A DNA stretch of 18,797 nt from a bacterium (GCA_024224995.1 JAAENB010000827.1:1-18797); one strand, 5' to 3'. Numbered from the stretch's first letter, positions 1 through 6,760 are shown. The notes: generated from the letters alone by a model not told the origin. Translations and numbers: made by a program.

Positions 1-1
1 C

Positions 2-595
2 AGTTTTTCCTTTGATAAAGTCAAAGAAATATTAAAATTAAAAATAGAAGAAAAACTGGGGATCTTTGCCGGGATTGAAGAAATTGAAATCCCATCTTCT
101 TTTATCCGGGAACTACTTGAAGAGAATGTCCCCCTTGCCCTGGGAAGCAATACCGAAAAAGCCAGATCAGAAATAATAATCGCTCCAATCCTGCTTGAGA
201 TCAGAAAATTTGAAAACAAAAATATTAGCATATTCTCAGGGGTCGACTTTACTGTTGACGAAAAACAGGAGTTAAAAGGTACCTGTGATTTTATTATCAG
301 CCTTTCAAAGGAACAACTTTTTTTAGATGCTCCTGTAGTGACAATTGTCGAAGCCAAAAAAGAAAATATCCTGGAAGGCATTCCGCAATGCATCGCGGAA
401 ATGAAAGCAGCGCAGCTATTCAATGAAAGAAAAAATAACAGCATCAATACCATATTCGGGATCGTTACGACCGGAAACAACTGGAAATTTCTGAAACTTA
501 TAGGGGACACCATTCATATTGACCTGGATGAATATCACATTAAAGAAACAAAAAAAATCTTAGGAATTTTACATTTCATGTGCTCAACGAACTAA
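2..595 (+). CDS. PD-(D/E)XK nuclease-like protein, 5' end cut off by the window
   Basis: The reading frame is open from base 2 to a TAA at 593-595 and gives 197 residues without an initiator, so the gene starts just before the window. The GTG at 338 is internal, because family-like sequence continues upstream of it. Counting from base 2, the visible motifs are E57 (SEIIIAP), D96 (GTCDFII), E117-x-K119 (VEAKKE) and a following Q in IPQCIAEM. This is the E...D...ExK...Q arrangement of the PD-(D/E)XK nuclease fold. From memory, similar stand-alone proteins of about 200 residues are common in cyanobacteria and scattered elsewhere, mostly annotated as hypothetical or as type I restriction R-subunit-like. 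The total length suggests only a few N-terminal residues are missing. No methylase or specificity subunit is visible, so a restriction role is unproven. The fold assignment is fairly secure; the function is unknown. Confidence 0.75.
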   Translation, partial: SFSFDKVKEILKLKIEEKLGIFAGIEEIEIPSSFIRELLEENVPLALGSNTEKARSEIIIAPILLEIRKFENKNISIFSGVDFTVDEKQELKGTCDFIISLSKEQLFLDAPVVTIVEAKKENILEGIPQCIAEMKAAQLFNERKNNSINTIFGIVTTGNNWKFLKLIGDTIHIDLDEYHIKETKKILGILHFMCSTN

Positions 596-757
596 TTTTT
601 TGGAAAAAAAATTGTACCGTTTTTGCCAAAAACGACACTTAGTATATATAAGCAGAGAGAATTTATCAATTTTTTATATGAAATTTATGTTTTTTTTGCA
701 ACAATTTCGTGTATACTATAGTCTAATGTGCTAATTACAATCAGGGGGAGCTTAATT
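596..757. other. AT-rich intergenic region upstream of the lipoprotein gene
   Basis: This stretch is strongly AT-rich. It holds a 7 bp inverted repeat (618-624 with 628-634, loop GCC) that lacks a following T-run, so it is a poor terminator. TATACT at 712-717 could be a -10 box for the lipoprotein gene, but no convincing -35 lies at the right distance. No reading frame is supported here. Confidence 0.3.
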
Positions 758-1483
758 ATGAAAAGAAAAATGTATATGGGTATTTTTATCTTATTTTCAC
801 TGTCACTTTTAATTACTGTTTTTTCCGGGTGCGGCAGTGAAAATGACGGAGGGCCTCCCTTTTCGGCAGACGCACTTGATCCTCCGACAATAGTGGATGC
901 CGATGAGTTCACTATCGGTACCTATAAAGGGAAAACAGACCCCGAAGATACGGAACTCACCACCTATATTTTTGGAGATGGCGGCTCCTGTACCCGTTCC
1001 GGTCCCGATCCCTATGGATATGGTCAAACCGTTGTTACTACAGGTACCTGGGGATATACCGATGGTGAATTGACCATAGAGACAAGTGGAACAGTATTGT
1101 TTATTTCCGTGACGATTATTGAAATTTATAATCCAACATTCATAACCAACAGCAAGCTCACCTTCCGAAATTTTTATAAAACCAACAGCGACCTGGATAC
1201 GGTTGTGGGGACTTATAAAGAAGGAAGCGGTTCCAGTGTACAAATAACAGCAAACTCCGATACTACTACAATAATATCGGATACAACAGTGAGCGTTAAC
1301 ACCAACGGTACCTGGAACGCATCAGGCATAATCACTACCACTGTAAACTCCGGCACTCCAACCAGGGAAAATATGGACCCTGAATCCGGCTCATGGAACG
1401 CCGACGACAATATCCTGGTTAAATATAACGGCTCCTATTATCTTCCACCGGTATATGACGATATTGTTTTCACCAAACAATAA
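758..1483 (+). CDS. predicted lipoprotein with two similar halves
   Basis: A 241-residue protein. The start at 758 is preferred over the ATG at 728 because a strong ribosome binding site (GGGGGAG, 743-749) lies just upstream and because it puts a basic n-region (MKRKMYMG) directly before a hydrophobic stretch. The signal sequence ends in VFSGC with the lipidation cysteine at C25, a relaxed lipobox. The mature protein is polar and rich in Thr, Ser, Gly and Asn, and looks like beta-sheet. Two sections resemble each other: IGTYKG...TGTWGYTDGELTIET, and later VGTYKEG...NGTWNASGIITTT. This suggests a duplicated small beta domain, possibly lipocalin-like, which is an inference. The product should be anchored in a membrane facing the periplasm or the cell surface. 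It converges with the next gene. No function can be assigned. Confidence 0.75.
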   Translation: MKRKMYMGIFILFSLSLLITVFSGCGSENDGGPPFSADALDPPTIVDADEFTIGTYKGKTDPEDTELTTYIFGDGGSCTRSGPDPYGYGQTVVTTGTWGYTDGELTIETSGTVLFISVTIIEIYNPTFITNSKLTFRNFYKTNSDLDTVVGTYKEGSGSSVQITANSDTTTIISDTTVSVNTNGTWNASGIITTTVNSGTPTRENMDPESGSWNADDNILVKYNGSYYLPPVYDDIVFTKQ

Positions 1484-1524
1484 AAAAAGTTCGAGGTTCA
1501 AGGTTTTTTGACGCAGGGGCAGTT

Positions 1525-2052
1525 TCAAAATTGAATCACTGCCACTGTAAGCATAAAGCTTACTCCCGAGCCTATTCCCAGCCCTTTGTGTACTGAATCC
1601 CCATCTTCTATCAACATGCTTGATATACAGGCTGCTGTTGCCAGGAGTCCCAATAAAAAATGGGAGTTGTAGACTATACTGCCGTTGCTAAAATCGATAT
1701 ATTCGTGGTACGCGATAATCCCGGTGGTACAGGTCGACAGTGCCAGGCCCGCTGTTACAGCCCCCATTGTTTCATGAATATCGTTATCCGGGATTGTTAT
1801 GCCCAAAACGACGGTTGTTATTCCCGCGGCAAGTGTTGTGTACCCAAAAACCGTGTGCAGGGTTCCGGTAACGGACATAAATGACACTCCGGAGTCTGCT
1901 GAAGGACTGCTTTCCATTGTCTCATCCTGCTGAAATACTCCCGGAACATTGTAATAGATTTGTCCGGAAGAAGCAAAAGATTGTTTCAGTTTGATAGTTG
2001 CAGATACGGTTAATACAATCACCAGGAACAGGATTATTCTTTGAATTCTCAT
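1525..2052 (-). CDS. cytochrome b561-like four-helix membrane protein with signal peptide
   Basis: A 175-residue protein. The start at 2052 is chosen over the upstream one at 2109 because GGGGGTGAT sits directly before this ATG and the sequence then begins with a classic signal peptide (MRIQRIILFLV..., probable cleavage near SFA at 25-27). About 30 polar residues follow, then four hydrophobic helices at roughly 66-87, 93-116, 129-148 and 154-174. Histidines mark the helix ends: H66, H93, H116, H131 and H155. If the helices alternate across the membrane, H66, H116 and H131 fall on one side and H93 and H155 on the other, the arrangement expected for two b-type haems in a cytochrome b561-type core. 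The family call is inference from this pattern; haem binding is not proven. It stands alone, with no oxidoreductase partner next to it. Confidence 0.6.
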   Translation of the reverse strand: MRIQRIILFLVIVLTVSATIKLKQSFASSGQIYYNVPGVFQQDETMESSPSADSGVSFMSVTGTLHTVFGYTTLAAGITTVVLGITIPDNDIHETMGAVTAGLALSTCTTGIIAYHEYIDFSNGSIVYNSHFLLGLLATAACISSMLIEDGDSVHKGLGIGSGVSFMLTVAVIQF

Positions 2053-2230
2053 ATCACCCCCTCTCTCTCTTTTTTTATAGATAGTACATGCCCATGAGAG
2101 GGAAGTCAAGGGTTTTTAGGGGAGAGGCCCGGAGGTTAAAAAACGGTTATTTTACGGTTATCTGGTTGACAATATTGAATTATGAATTTACCCGTTAGCT
2201 AAGATTATTTTTTTATAGAGGTAGATTGTT
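2053..2230. other. divergent intergenic region
   Basis: The gap separates the b561-like gene (minus) from the ATPase gene (plus). Next to 2053 lies a purine-rich ribosome binding site on the minus strand. TTGACA at 2166-2171 would serve as a -35 box for the plus-strand gene, but I see no good -10 at 16-18 bases. A GAGG at 2218-2221 is the likely ribosome binding site of the ATPase gene. Confidence 0.3.
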
Positions 2231-2935
2231 ATGCCGGAAAACCCGTTTAATTTTTCTTCTCCTGTTGGTGGCTCGGATTTTTGCAGCAGGGAAAAAATTG
2301 TTGATGATATTTTGCATATCTTGTTAAAGAAAAGGGGTGATATCTGGCTGCTTGGAGACAGGAAGGCAGGGAAGACTTCTTTGCTTCAGCATATAGACCT
2401 TTCTTATGAAGAGAATGATGAGAGAATTGAACTTCCGGGGTTTGATGAGGAATTCGAGGTTTCTTTTATTTATTTCGATTGCGGGGATTGTGAAGATAAA
2501 AATGATTTTTATTGGAACCTGTCTCAATGTTTGAAGGAGCGGTTTGATTTTGCTATCGATCCTGAGAATGATCCTTACCTGTTTTTTATTCAGTGCCTCA
2601 AAAAAGTTCATGAGGAAAAATTTTGTATTGTTTTTCTTCTGGATCAATCTGATTTGTTTCTGCGTGAGTATATTTTTAAAGATCCTTCGGAAGCCGGCCA
2701 TTTTTTAGACAGGTTTAATGCTGCCAAAGAAGGTGTGCAGGAATTCCCAAACAGGCCGAAAGTTTTTTCCTGTGTATTTGCCTCAAGTTCTAGCCTGGGG
2801 AAACTTACCAGGAATGTTCCGGTTTTTGGTTCGGGTTTTCATGTAACTCCTATTCGGATTCACTGGTTTAACGAAGACCATGTTTCTAATCTGAATAAAA
2901 AATTCCTGGAATCTCTGGCGAAAATAGATTCGTAG
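2231..2935 (+). CDS. orphan AAA/STAND-type P-loop ATPase, short form
   Basis: A 234-residue protein. After a short NPFNFSSPVGGSDFCSRE lead-in, which is the usual NPF...P..F..RE opening of AAA_16/STAND-type ATPase domains, comes a Walker A motif GDRKAGKT (G42-T49, catalytic K48). A Walker B strand FCIVFLLDQSD follows, with acidic residues D138 and D141. The protein stops at FLESLAKIDS, soon after the end of the nucleotide-binding core, so the winged-helix region and any C-terminal sensor or effector domain that such proteins usually carry are absent. The gap to Pth2 contains no continuation in another frame. It may be a minimal ATPase that works with a partner encoded elsewhere, or a truncated gene. 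The ribosome binding site is GAGG about 9 bases before the ATG. ATPase activity is likely; the role is unknown. Confidence 0.7.
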   Translation: MPENPFNFSSPVGGSDFCSREKIVDDILHILLKKRGDIWLLGDRKAGKTSLLQHIDLSYEENDERIELPGFDEEFEVSFIYFDCGDCEDKNDFYWNLSQCLKERFDFAIDPENDPYLFFIQCLKKVHEEKFCIVFLLDQSDLFLREYIFKDPSEAGHFLDRFNAAKEGVQEFPNRPKVFSCVFASSSSLGKLTRNVPVFGSGFHVTPIRIHWFNEDHVSNLNKKFLESLAKIDS

Positions 2936-2955
2936 AAACCCTGACTTTAAAGTAA

Positions 2956-2985
2956 TTGACATGCAAAACAAATCGTCAATAAAAG
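2956..2985 (+). promoter_or_regulatory. possible promoter of pth2
   Basis: TTGACA at 2956-2961 is followed after 18 bases by TAAAAG at 2980-2985. The -35 box is perfect and the -10 box weak. The site lies 42 bases before the chosen pth2 start. It was found by eye only. Confidence 0.35.
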
Positions 2986-3027
2986 ACATATGAAAGAGAC
3001 ATACCCGTGAGAAGAAAAGGAAATGTT

Positions 3028-3414
3028 ATGGACATAAAACAGGTAATAGTAATACGAAAGGATCTCAAAATGCGGCGGGGCAAATCGGAAGCCCAGGCAG
3101 CGCACGCGGCCATGCAGATATTCATCAAACGGTTTACGCAGAGTAAATTCAATCCAGCAAAGATATCAATGAAAGTCACCCCGGAGATGCTGGCCTGGCT
3201 CCAGGGAGGCTGTAAAAAAATCGTCCTCTCCTGCGACACGCTGGAAGAGCTGCTTGAAATACGGGACCAGGCCCAGTCCGCAAACCTGCCCTGCGCCATG
3301 ATAACCGATGCCGGACACACTGAATTTGGCGAACCAACCATAACCTGCCTCGCCATAGGACCGGACCTTGCCGAAAAAATCGACCCCATAACCGGAGAAC
3401 TAACCCTGCGATAA
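3028..3414 (+). CDS. pth2: Pth2-family peptidyl-tRNA hydrolase
   Basis: A 128-residue protein of the archaeal/eukaryotic-type Pth2 family, which cleaves the ester bond of peptidyl-tRNA in the cytosol and recycles tRNA from stalled translation. It is full length for the family. Visible signatures are the N-terminal strand IKQVIVIRKDLKM, then RRGKSEAQAAHAAM with K19 and H26, and the C-terminal block ITDAGHTEFGEP...TCLAIGP with D94, G96, T98 and E99. The ATG at 3028 is preferred over the GTG at 3007 because AAGGA precedes it at a normal distance and family members start at this point. Bacteria normally use the unrelated Pth1; Pth2 is a minority feature in bacteria and may be a second enzyme here. 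It sits alone between the ATPase gene and palindrome A, with no functional link to the tetrapyrrole operon that follows. Confidence 0.88.
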   Translation: MDIKQVIVIRKDLKMRRGKSEAQAAHAAMQIFIKRFTQSKFNPAKISMKVTPEMLAWLQGGCKKIVLSCDTLEELLEIRDQAQSANLPCAMITDAGHTEFGEPTITCLAIGPDLAEKIDPITGELTLR

Positions 3415-3443
3415 AGTGCTCAAAAATCAGAGAAAAACGTTAT

Positions 3444-3535
3444 TTGTGGCCGTAATGACACCTCTTCAGAAGGTGAGGACTGTTTGAGCGGAGCGAGTTC
3501 CGCAGCCGAATGAAGAGGTGTCATTACGGCCACAA
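3444..3535. repeat. large palindromic element A with conserved core
   Basis: A perfect 25 bp inverted repeat: the left arm 3444-3468 (starting TTGTGGCCG) is the exact reverse complement of the right arm 3511-3535. The 42-nt loop holds a core at 3473-3506 that recurs, inverted, at 6659-6692. Inside the core, GCGGA and TCCGC can form a small nested hairpin. It lies 29 bases after the pth2 stop and 139 bases before ahbAB. There is no T-run after the right arm, so it is not a simple intrinsic terminator. It could act as a cruciform, an RNA processing or stability element, or a non-autonomous mobile repeat. Only the structure is established. Confidence 0.85.
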
Positions 3536-3674
3536 GCCGTACCCCCGAAAACTGAGCAGTTAACCACCACTTTTTTACCCAAAAACCAGCATTTAAATTG
3601 ACTTTTTCTCCTGATTTATAAGGGTTGTTTCTTAAATAATAAAAAAACACAAAATAAATAAATTTGAATATAAA
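3536..3674. other. leader region of the tetrapyrrole operon
   Basis: An AT-rich stretch without a gene. TTGACT at 3598-3603 could be a -35 box, but no -10 hexamer stands at a suitable distance, so I do not call a promoter. The ahbAB ATG has no clear Shine-Dalgarno sequence; only an A/T-rich run precedes it. Confidence 0.3.
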
Positions 3675-4694
3675 ATGAACGATTTTAATAAAAACGAAGC
3701 AGCAGTATTAAACGCGATCCAGCAAACGATCTCATTTGTGGAAAGGCCTTTTGAGCAAATAGGAAGCGAAGCGGGAATAGCCGAAAGCGAAGTCGTGGAA
3801 ACAATCCGGGGGCTCAAAGAAAAAGGGGTCATACGAAATATCGCGGGGATCTTTAACGGGACCAGCCTGGGCTACTATCTCAGCCTGGTGGCCCTGGAAG
3901 TACCGGAAGACGCTATGGAAATGGCGGCGGCCGTTATAAATTCCCATCCCGGCGTGAGCCATAATTACCAGCGCGGAGACCGGTACAACACCTGGTTTAC
4001 TCTTGCGGAAGAAAACGAAGAGACCTTTAATAAGAGCGTTGAAGTAATAGCCCAAAAAACAGGAGCCAAAGACTGTCTTGTTCTGCAAAACGAAAAGCTG
4101 TTAAAGATCGGGGTAATGCTTCCAGTGGGCAGCGAAAAAGAAAAAAAGGGTGATAGCAGAACACCAAAAGATTACGCCCAGGCAAAGGCCCGGACCTTTA
4201 CGGAAGAAGAGAAAGAAACGATCCGGCTGCTGCAAACGGATTTGCCCGTATGTGAAGAGCCTTTTAAAAAACTCCTGGAAGAGAGCAAGAGTTTTCTCAC
4301 GCAGGAACGGTTCCTGGAGCTGAGTGAATCCCTGCGAAGGGAGCGGGTAATGCGCAGGTACGCGGCAGTGCTGCGGCACCGGGAAGCCGGTTATACAGTT
4401 AATGCCATGACAGTGTGGAAATGCAGTGATGAGCAGACACAGCCCTTTGTGGATGAAAGCTCCATAACTCATTTGTATCTGAGAACAATATATCCCGGTA
4501 GATGGGAATATCCTCTTTTTGCAATGATCCATGCCCGGAGTGAAGAGGACTTAAGCGGAATATTAACAGGGCTGGCACAAAAAACCGGGATAGAGGATTA
4601 CCGGGTATTACGAACCCTGCGCGAATTTAAAAAAGAACGCGTAACCTACTTTTCCAAAGAATTTACCGAATGGAGAAATAAAAATTATGATTGA
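3675..4694 (+). CDS. ahbAB: fused sirohaem decarboxylase AhbA-AhbB
   Basis: A 339-residue protein made of two AsnC/Lrp-like halves. Each half is a winged helix followed by a RAM-like ferredoxin-fold domain. The first half (about 1-155) has the helix-turn-helix AVLNAIQQTISF...GLKEKGVIRNIAGIFN and VSHNYQRGDRYNTWFTL. The second (about 170-335) has TIRLLQTDLPVCEEPF, RRYAAVLRHREAGYTVNAMTVWK and THLYLRTIYPGRWEYPLFAMIH. These are hallmarks of AhbA/AhbB and the related NirD/L/G/H proteins, which decarboxylate the acetate side chains at C12 and C18 of sirohaem to give 12,18-didecarboxysirohaem. In well-studied sulphate reducers the two subunits are separate; here one chain would supply both. DNA-binding regulation is unlikely despite the HTH fold. 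The stop overlaps the start of ahbC by 8 bases, which implies translational coupling. A haem d1 role (Nir type) is the main alternative. Confidence 0.85.
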   Translation: MNDFNKNEAAVLNAIQQTISFVERPFEQIGSEAGIAESEVVETIRGLKEKGVIRNIAGIFNGTSLGYYLSLVALEVPEDAMEMAAAVINSHPGVSHNYQRGDRYNTWFTLAEENEETFNKSVEVIAQKTGAKDCLVLQNEKLLKIGVMLPVGSEKEKKGDSRTPKDYAQAKARTFTEEEKETIRLLQTDLPVCEEPFKKLLEESKSFLTQERFLELSESLRRERVMRRYAAVLRHREAGYTVNAMTVWKCSDEQTQPFVDESSITHLYLRTIYPGRWEYPLFAMIHARSEEDLSGILTGLAQKTGIEDYRVLRTLREFKKERVTYFSKEFTEWRNKNYD

Positions 4695-5958
4695 TGTAGG
4701 CAAAATATACTGCGGCGGCAGCTCCACAGGCGACGGACTCCGGTACGGAACCAAAGCCGGAAAAGACGCGCACGGCAACTTAGCCCACGGAGTGGCAAAA
4801 TCGGCCAGTGAACGCCGGCCCATTGTAGTATGGAACACATCCCGGACCTGTAATTTAAAATGCGTCCACTGTTATACGGATTCGGATAACAAGAAATATT
4901 CGGGAGAACTCAACACCGATGAAGGGATTTCCTTAATCAATGATCTCGCGTCGTTTAAGATCCCATCGCTCCTGTTTTCAGGAGGGGAGCCCCTTATGCG
5001 GCCCGATCTTTTTACCCTCATAGATCACGCGGCAAACAAGGAAATACGGCCTGTTATATCAACAAACGGAACCCTCATAGATAAAGATAAAGCCCGCAAC
5101 ATCAAGAATTCGGGCATAGTCTATGTGGGGATAAGCCTGGACGGAATGGAAGAAGTGAACGATAAATTCCGCGGATCGGAAGGCGCGTTTCGCAGAGCAA
5201 TGAAAGGCTTTGAAAACTGCCGGAGCGTGGATCAGCGGGTAGGACTCAGGCTCACTCTCACCAGGAGAAATTACCTGGATCTACACCAGATCTTTGACTT
5301 TATAGAAAAAGAAGGAATAAACCGCGCCTGTTTTTACCACCTGGTCTACTCGGGCAGGGGCAGTGATATGTTTAAAGATGACCTGACCTATAAAGAGTCG
5401 CGGCACGCAATGGATATCATCATGGAGCGGACCGATGATTTTTTTGATCGAGGACTGGACATTAATATCCTGACTGTAGATAACCATGTAGACGGAGTAT
5501 ATCTCTACATGAAGCTGAAAGAAAAAGACCCCGAGCGGGCCGAAGAGGTCAAAAAGCTACTCTCCTGGAACGGCGGAGCAGCCAATTCCACGGGCGTAGG
5601 CATTGCAGATATAGACTTTAACGGAGATGTGCATCCCGATCAATTCTGGATGGATTATACCTTTGGCAACATCCGGGAGAGAAATTTTGGTGATATATGG
5701 ATGGACGAAAGTGAACCACTCATGCATGGCCTCAAGCATAAGGCGGATTACATAAAAGGACGCTGCCGGCTCTGTAAGTACCGGGAACTCTGCACCGGGG
5801 CCATGCGGGTACGAGGCTACCGGGTATTTAACGATCCCTGGGCACCGGACCCGCAGTGCTATTTATCGGACGAAGAAATTGGCCTTGATGAAGAAAAAAA
5901 ACGTGAATTGAAAGAGAAAGGGGAAGACTTTCCCATGCCCCGGGAGCTGTCTCAATAA
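4687..5958 (+). CDS. ahbC: radical SAM didecarboxysirohaem deacetylase AhbC
   Basis: A 423-residue radical SAM enzyme. The N-terminus (MIDVGKIYCGGSS...LRYG) resembles AhbC proteins. The radical SAM cluster motif is CNLKCVHC (C55, C59, C62), followed by the SAM-contact strand FSGGEPLMRPDL and ISTNGTL. The C-terminal region has further cysteines, C360, C363, C369 and C391 (CRLCKYRELC...WAPDPQC), typical of a second 4Fe-4S site in the AhbC/AhbD/NirJ group. Family knowledge says AhbC removes the C2 and C7 acetate groups of 12,18-didecarboxysirohaem to give Fe-coproporphyrin III. It overlaps ahbAB by 8 bases and met8 by 1 base. AhbD, which would convert Fe-coproporphyrin III to haem b, is not in the window. 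NirJ of haem d1 synthesis is the closest alternative, but no nirS, nirF or nirN is visible. Confidence 0.83.
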   Translation: MIDVGKIYCGGSSTGDGLRYGTKAGKDAHGNLAHGVAKSASERRPIVVWNTSRTCNLKCVHCYTDSDNKKYSGELNTDEGISLINDLASFKIPSLLFSGGEPLMRPDLFTLIDHAANKEIRPVISTNGTLIDKDKARNIKNSGIVYVGISLDGMEEVNDKFRGSEGAFRRAMKGFENCRSVDQRVGLRLTLTRRNYLDLHQIFDFIEKEGINRACFYHLVYSGRGSDMFKDDLTYKESRHAMDIIMERTDDFFDRGLDINILTVDNHVDGVYLYMKLKEKDPERAEEVKKLLSWNGGAANSTGVGIADIDFNGDVHPDQFWMDYTFGNIRERNFGDIWMDESEPLMHGLKHKADYIKGRCRLCKYRELCTGAMRVRGYRVFNDPWAPDPQCYLSDEEIGLDEEKKRELKEKGEDFPMPRELSQ

Positions 5959-6608
5959 TGAATCTCTATCCAATAATGATAAATCTTGAAAGCAAGCCCG
6001 TAGTAATAATCGGCGGCGGCGGAGTAGCCCAGCGAAAGGCGCTGGACCTGCTTAAGGCCGGAGCTTCGGTGCGGGTAATTTCACCGGATTTTCATGAGGA
6101 TTTCGAAAGCCTCAAGACCGATTACCCGGACAGGCTGGAGCTGTTTTTACGGAAATACGAGCCAGGCGATCTGAAAGACGCGATCCTGGCCTTTTCCGCG
6201 ACAAACGAACCGTCAGCAAACAAAGAGGTATACGAAGAAGCCCGGGATAGAAATATCTTTATCAACGCGGTTGATGATCCGCCGCATTGCTCTTTTTATA
6301 TACCATCTTTTATCAAAAGGGGCGATCTTATTCTGTCCCTATCCACAAGCGGGTCCTCCCCAGCCATGGCAGCCAGGCTCCGGAGAGAGATATCGGCATA
6401 TATTCCCTCAAATGTAGAGGAACAGCTGGCTGCCTTAAATGAAGCCAGGAACCTGTTAAAGAGCGATAGTGCCTTTACCGGGCTTGACTCACGGGAAAGG
6501 GGAAAACTCCTGAAAGGCATTGTCAATGACGATATCCTCCTGGAAAAAACCCTGGCTGCTTTTAATAATAATTCGTTAAAAGAGTTTCTTCTGGGACTGC
6601 TCTCTTAA
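5958..6608 (+). CDS. precorrin-2 dehydrogenase / sirohydrochlorin ferrochelatase (Met8/CysG N-terminal type)
   Basis: A 216-residue protein covering the Met8p / CysG-N module. This enzyme oxidises precorrin-2 with NAD+ to sirohydrochlorin and, in many members, inserts Fe2+ to give sirohaem. The Rossmann loop is VVIIGGGGVAQRK (G19-K27). The conserved aspartate used in both reactions is D106 in INAVDDPP, followed by CSFYIPSFIKRGDLILSLST and GSSPAMAARLRREI. The C-terminal region is the usual helical extension; the methyltransferase half of CysG is absent. Its start codon overlaps the ahbC stop (TAATG), so it is translated with the operon. In this context it supplies the sirohaem substrate of AhbAB. 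The genes making precorrin-2 lie outside the window. Whether it truly chelates iron cannot be read from sequence. Confidence 0.87.
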   Translation: MNLYPIMINLESKPVVIIGGGGVAQRKALDLLKAGASVRVISPDFHEDFESLKTDYPDRLELFLRKYEPGDLKDAILAFSATNEPSANKEVYEEARDRNIFINAVDDPPHCSFYIPSFIKRGDLILSLSTSGSSPAMAARLRREISAYIPSNVEEQLAALNEARNLLKSDSAFTGLDSRERGKLLKGIVNDDILLEKTLAAFNNNSLKEFLLGLLS

Positions 6609-6632
6609 GAAACTAGATTTTGCTTGTGCGCG

Positions 6633-6718
6633 GGCCTGGAAGTATCCCTCTTCTAAATGCTGCGGAACTCGCTCCGCTCAAACAGTCCTCACATTTAGAA
6701 GAGGGATACTTCCAGGCC
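6633..6718. repeat. large palindromic element B with the same core, inverted
   Basis: A perfect 27 bp inverted repeat: 6633-6659 (starting GGCCTGGAAG) pairs exactly with 6692-6718. The 32-nt loop plus the first base of each arm (6659-6692) is identical to the reverse complement of 3473-3506. A weaker outer inverted repeat, AGAAACTA at 6608-6615 with TAGTTTCT at 6741-6748, extends the structure to just after the met8 stop codon. The sequence after the outer arm runs into TATTTTTT (6753-6760), so on the plus strand it could also end met8 transcription. Arm sequences differ from element A apart from GGCC and CCTCTTC blocks in matching places. Confidence 0.85.
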
Positions 6719-6760
6719 AGATGCAGCTAGCAATGCTATTTAGTTTCTAACGTATTTTTT

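Noticed and set aside
338..595. A GTG start at 338 for the first gene
   Set aside because: Family motifs (E57, D96) lie upstream in the same open frame, so the gene really begins before the window.
1488..1510. A tRNA T-arm-like string (GTTCGAGGTTCAAGG)
   Set aside because: No acceptor stem, anticodon arm or D-arm can be built around it.
1519..1544. A hairpin (GGCAGT/ACTGCC) at the end of the b561-like gene as a terminator
   Set aside because: It lies mostly inside the coding sequence, has a bulge and lacks a clear T-run.
3444..3535. Palindrome A as a plain intrinsic terminator of pth2
   Set aside because: The loop is 42 bases long, the stem is far longer than needed, no T-run follows, and the core is repeated elsewhere in inverted form.
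3444..6718. The bracketed operon as a composite transposon
   Set aside because: No transposase gene, terminal inverted repeats of the insertion-sequence type or target duplications are visible. Only the palindromic repeats are shared.
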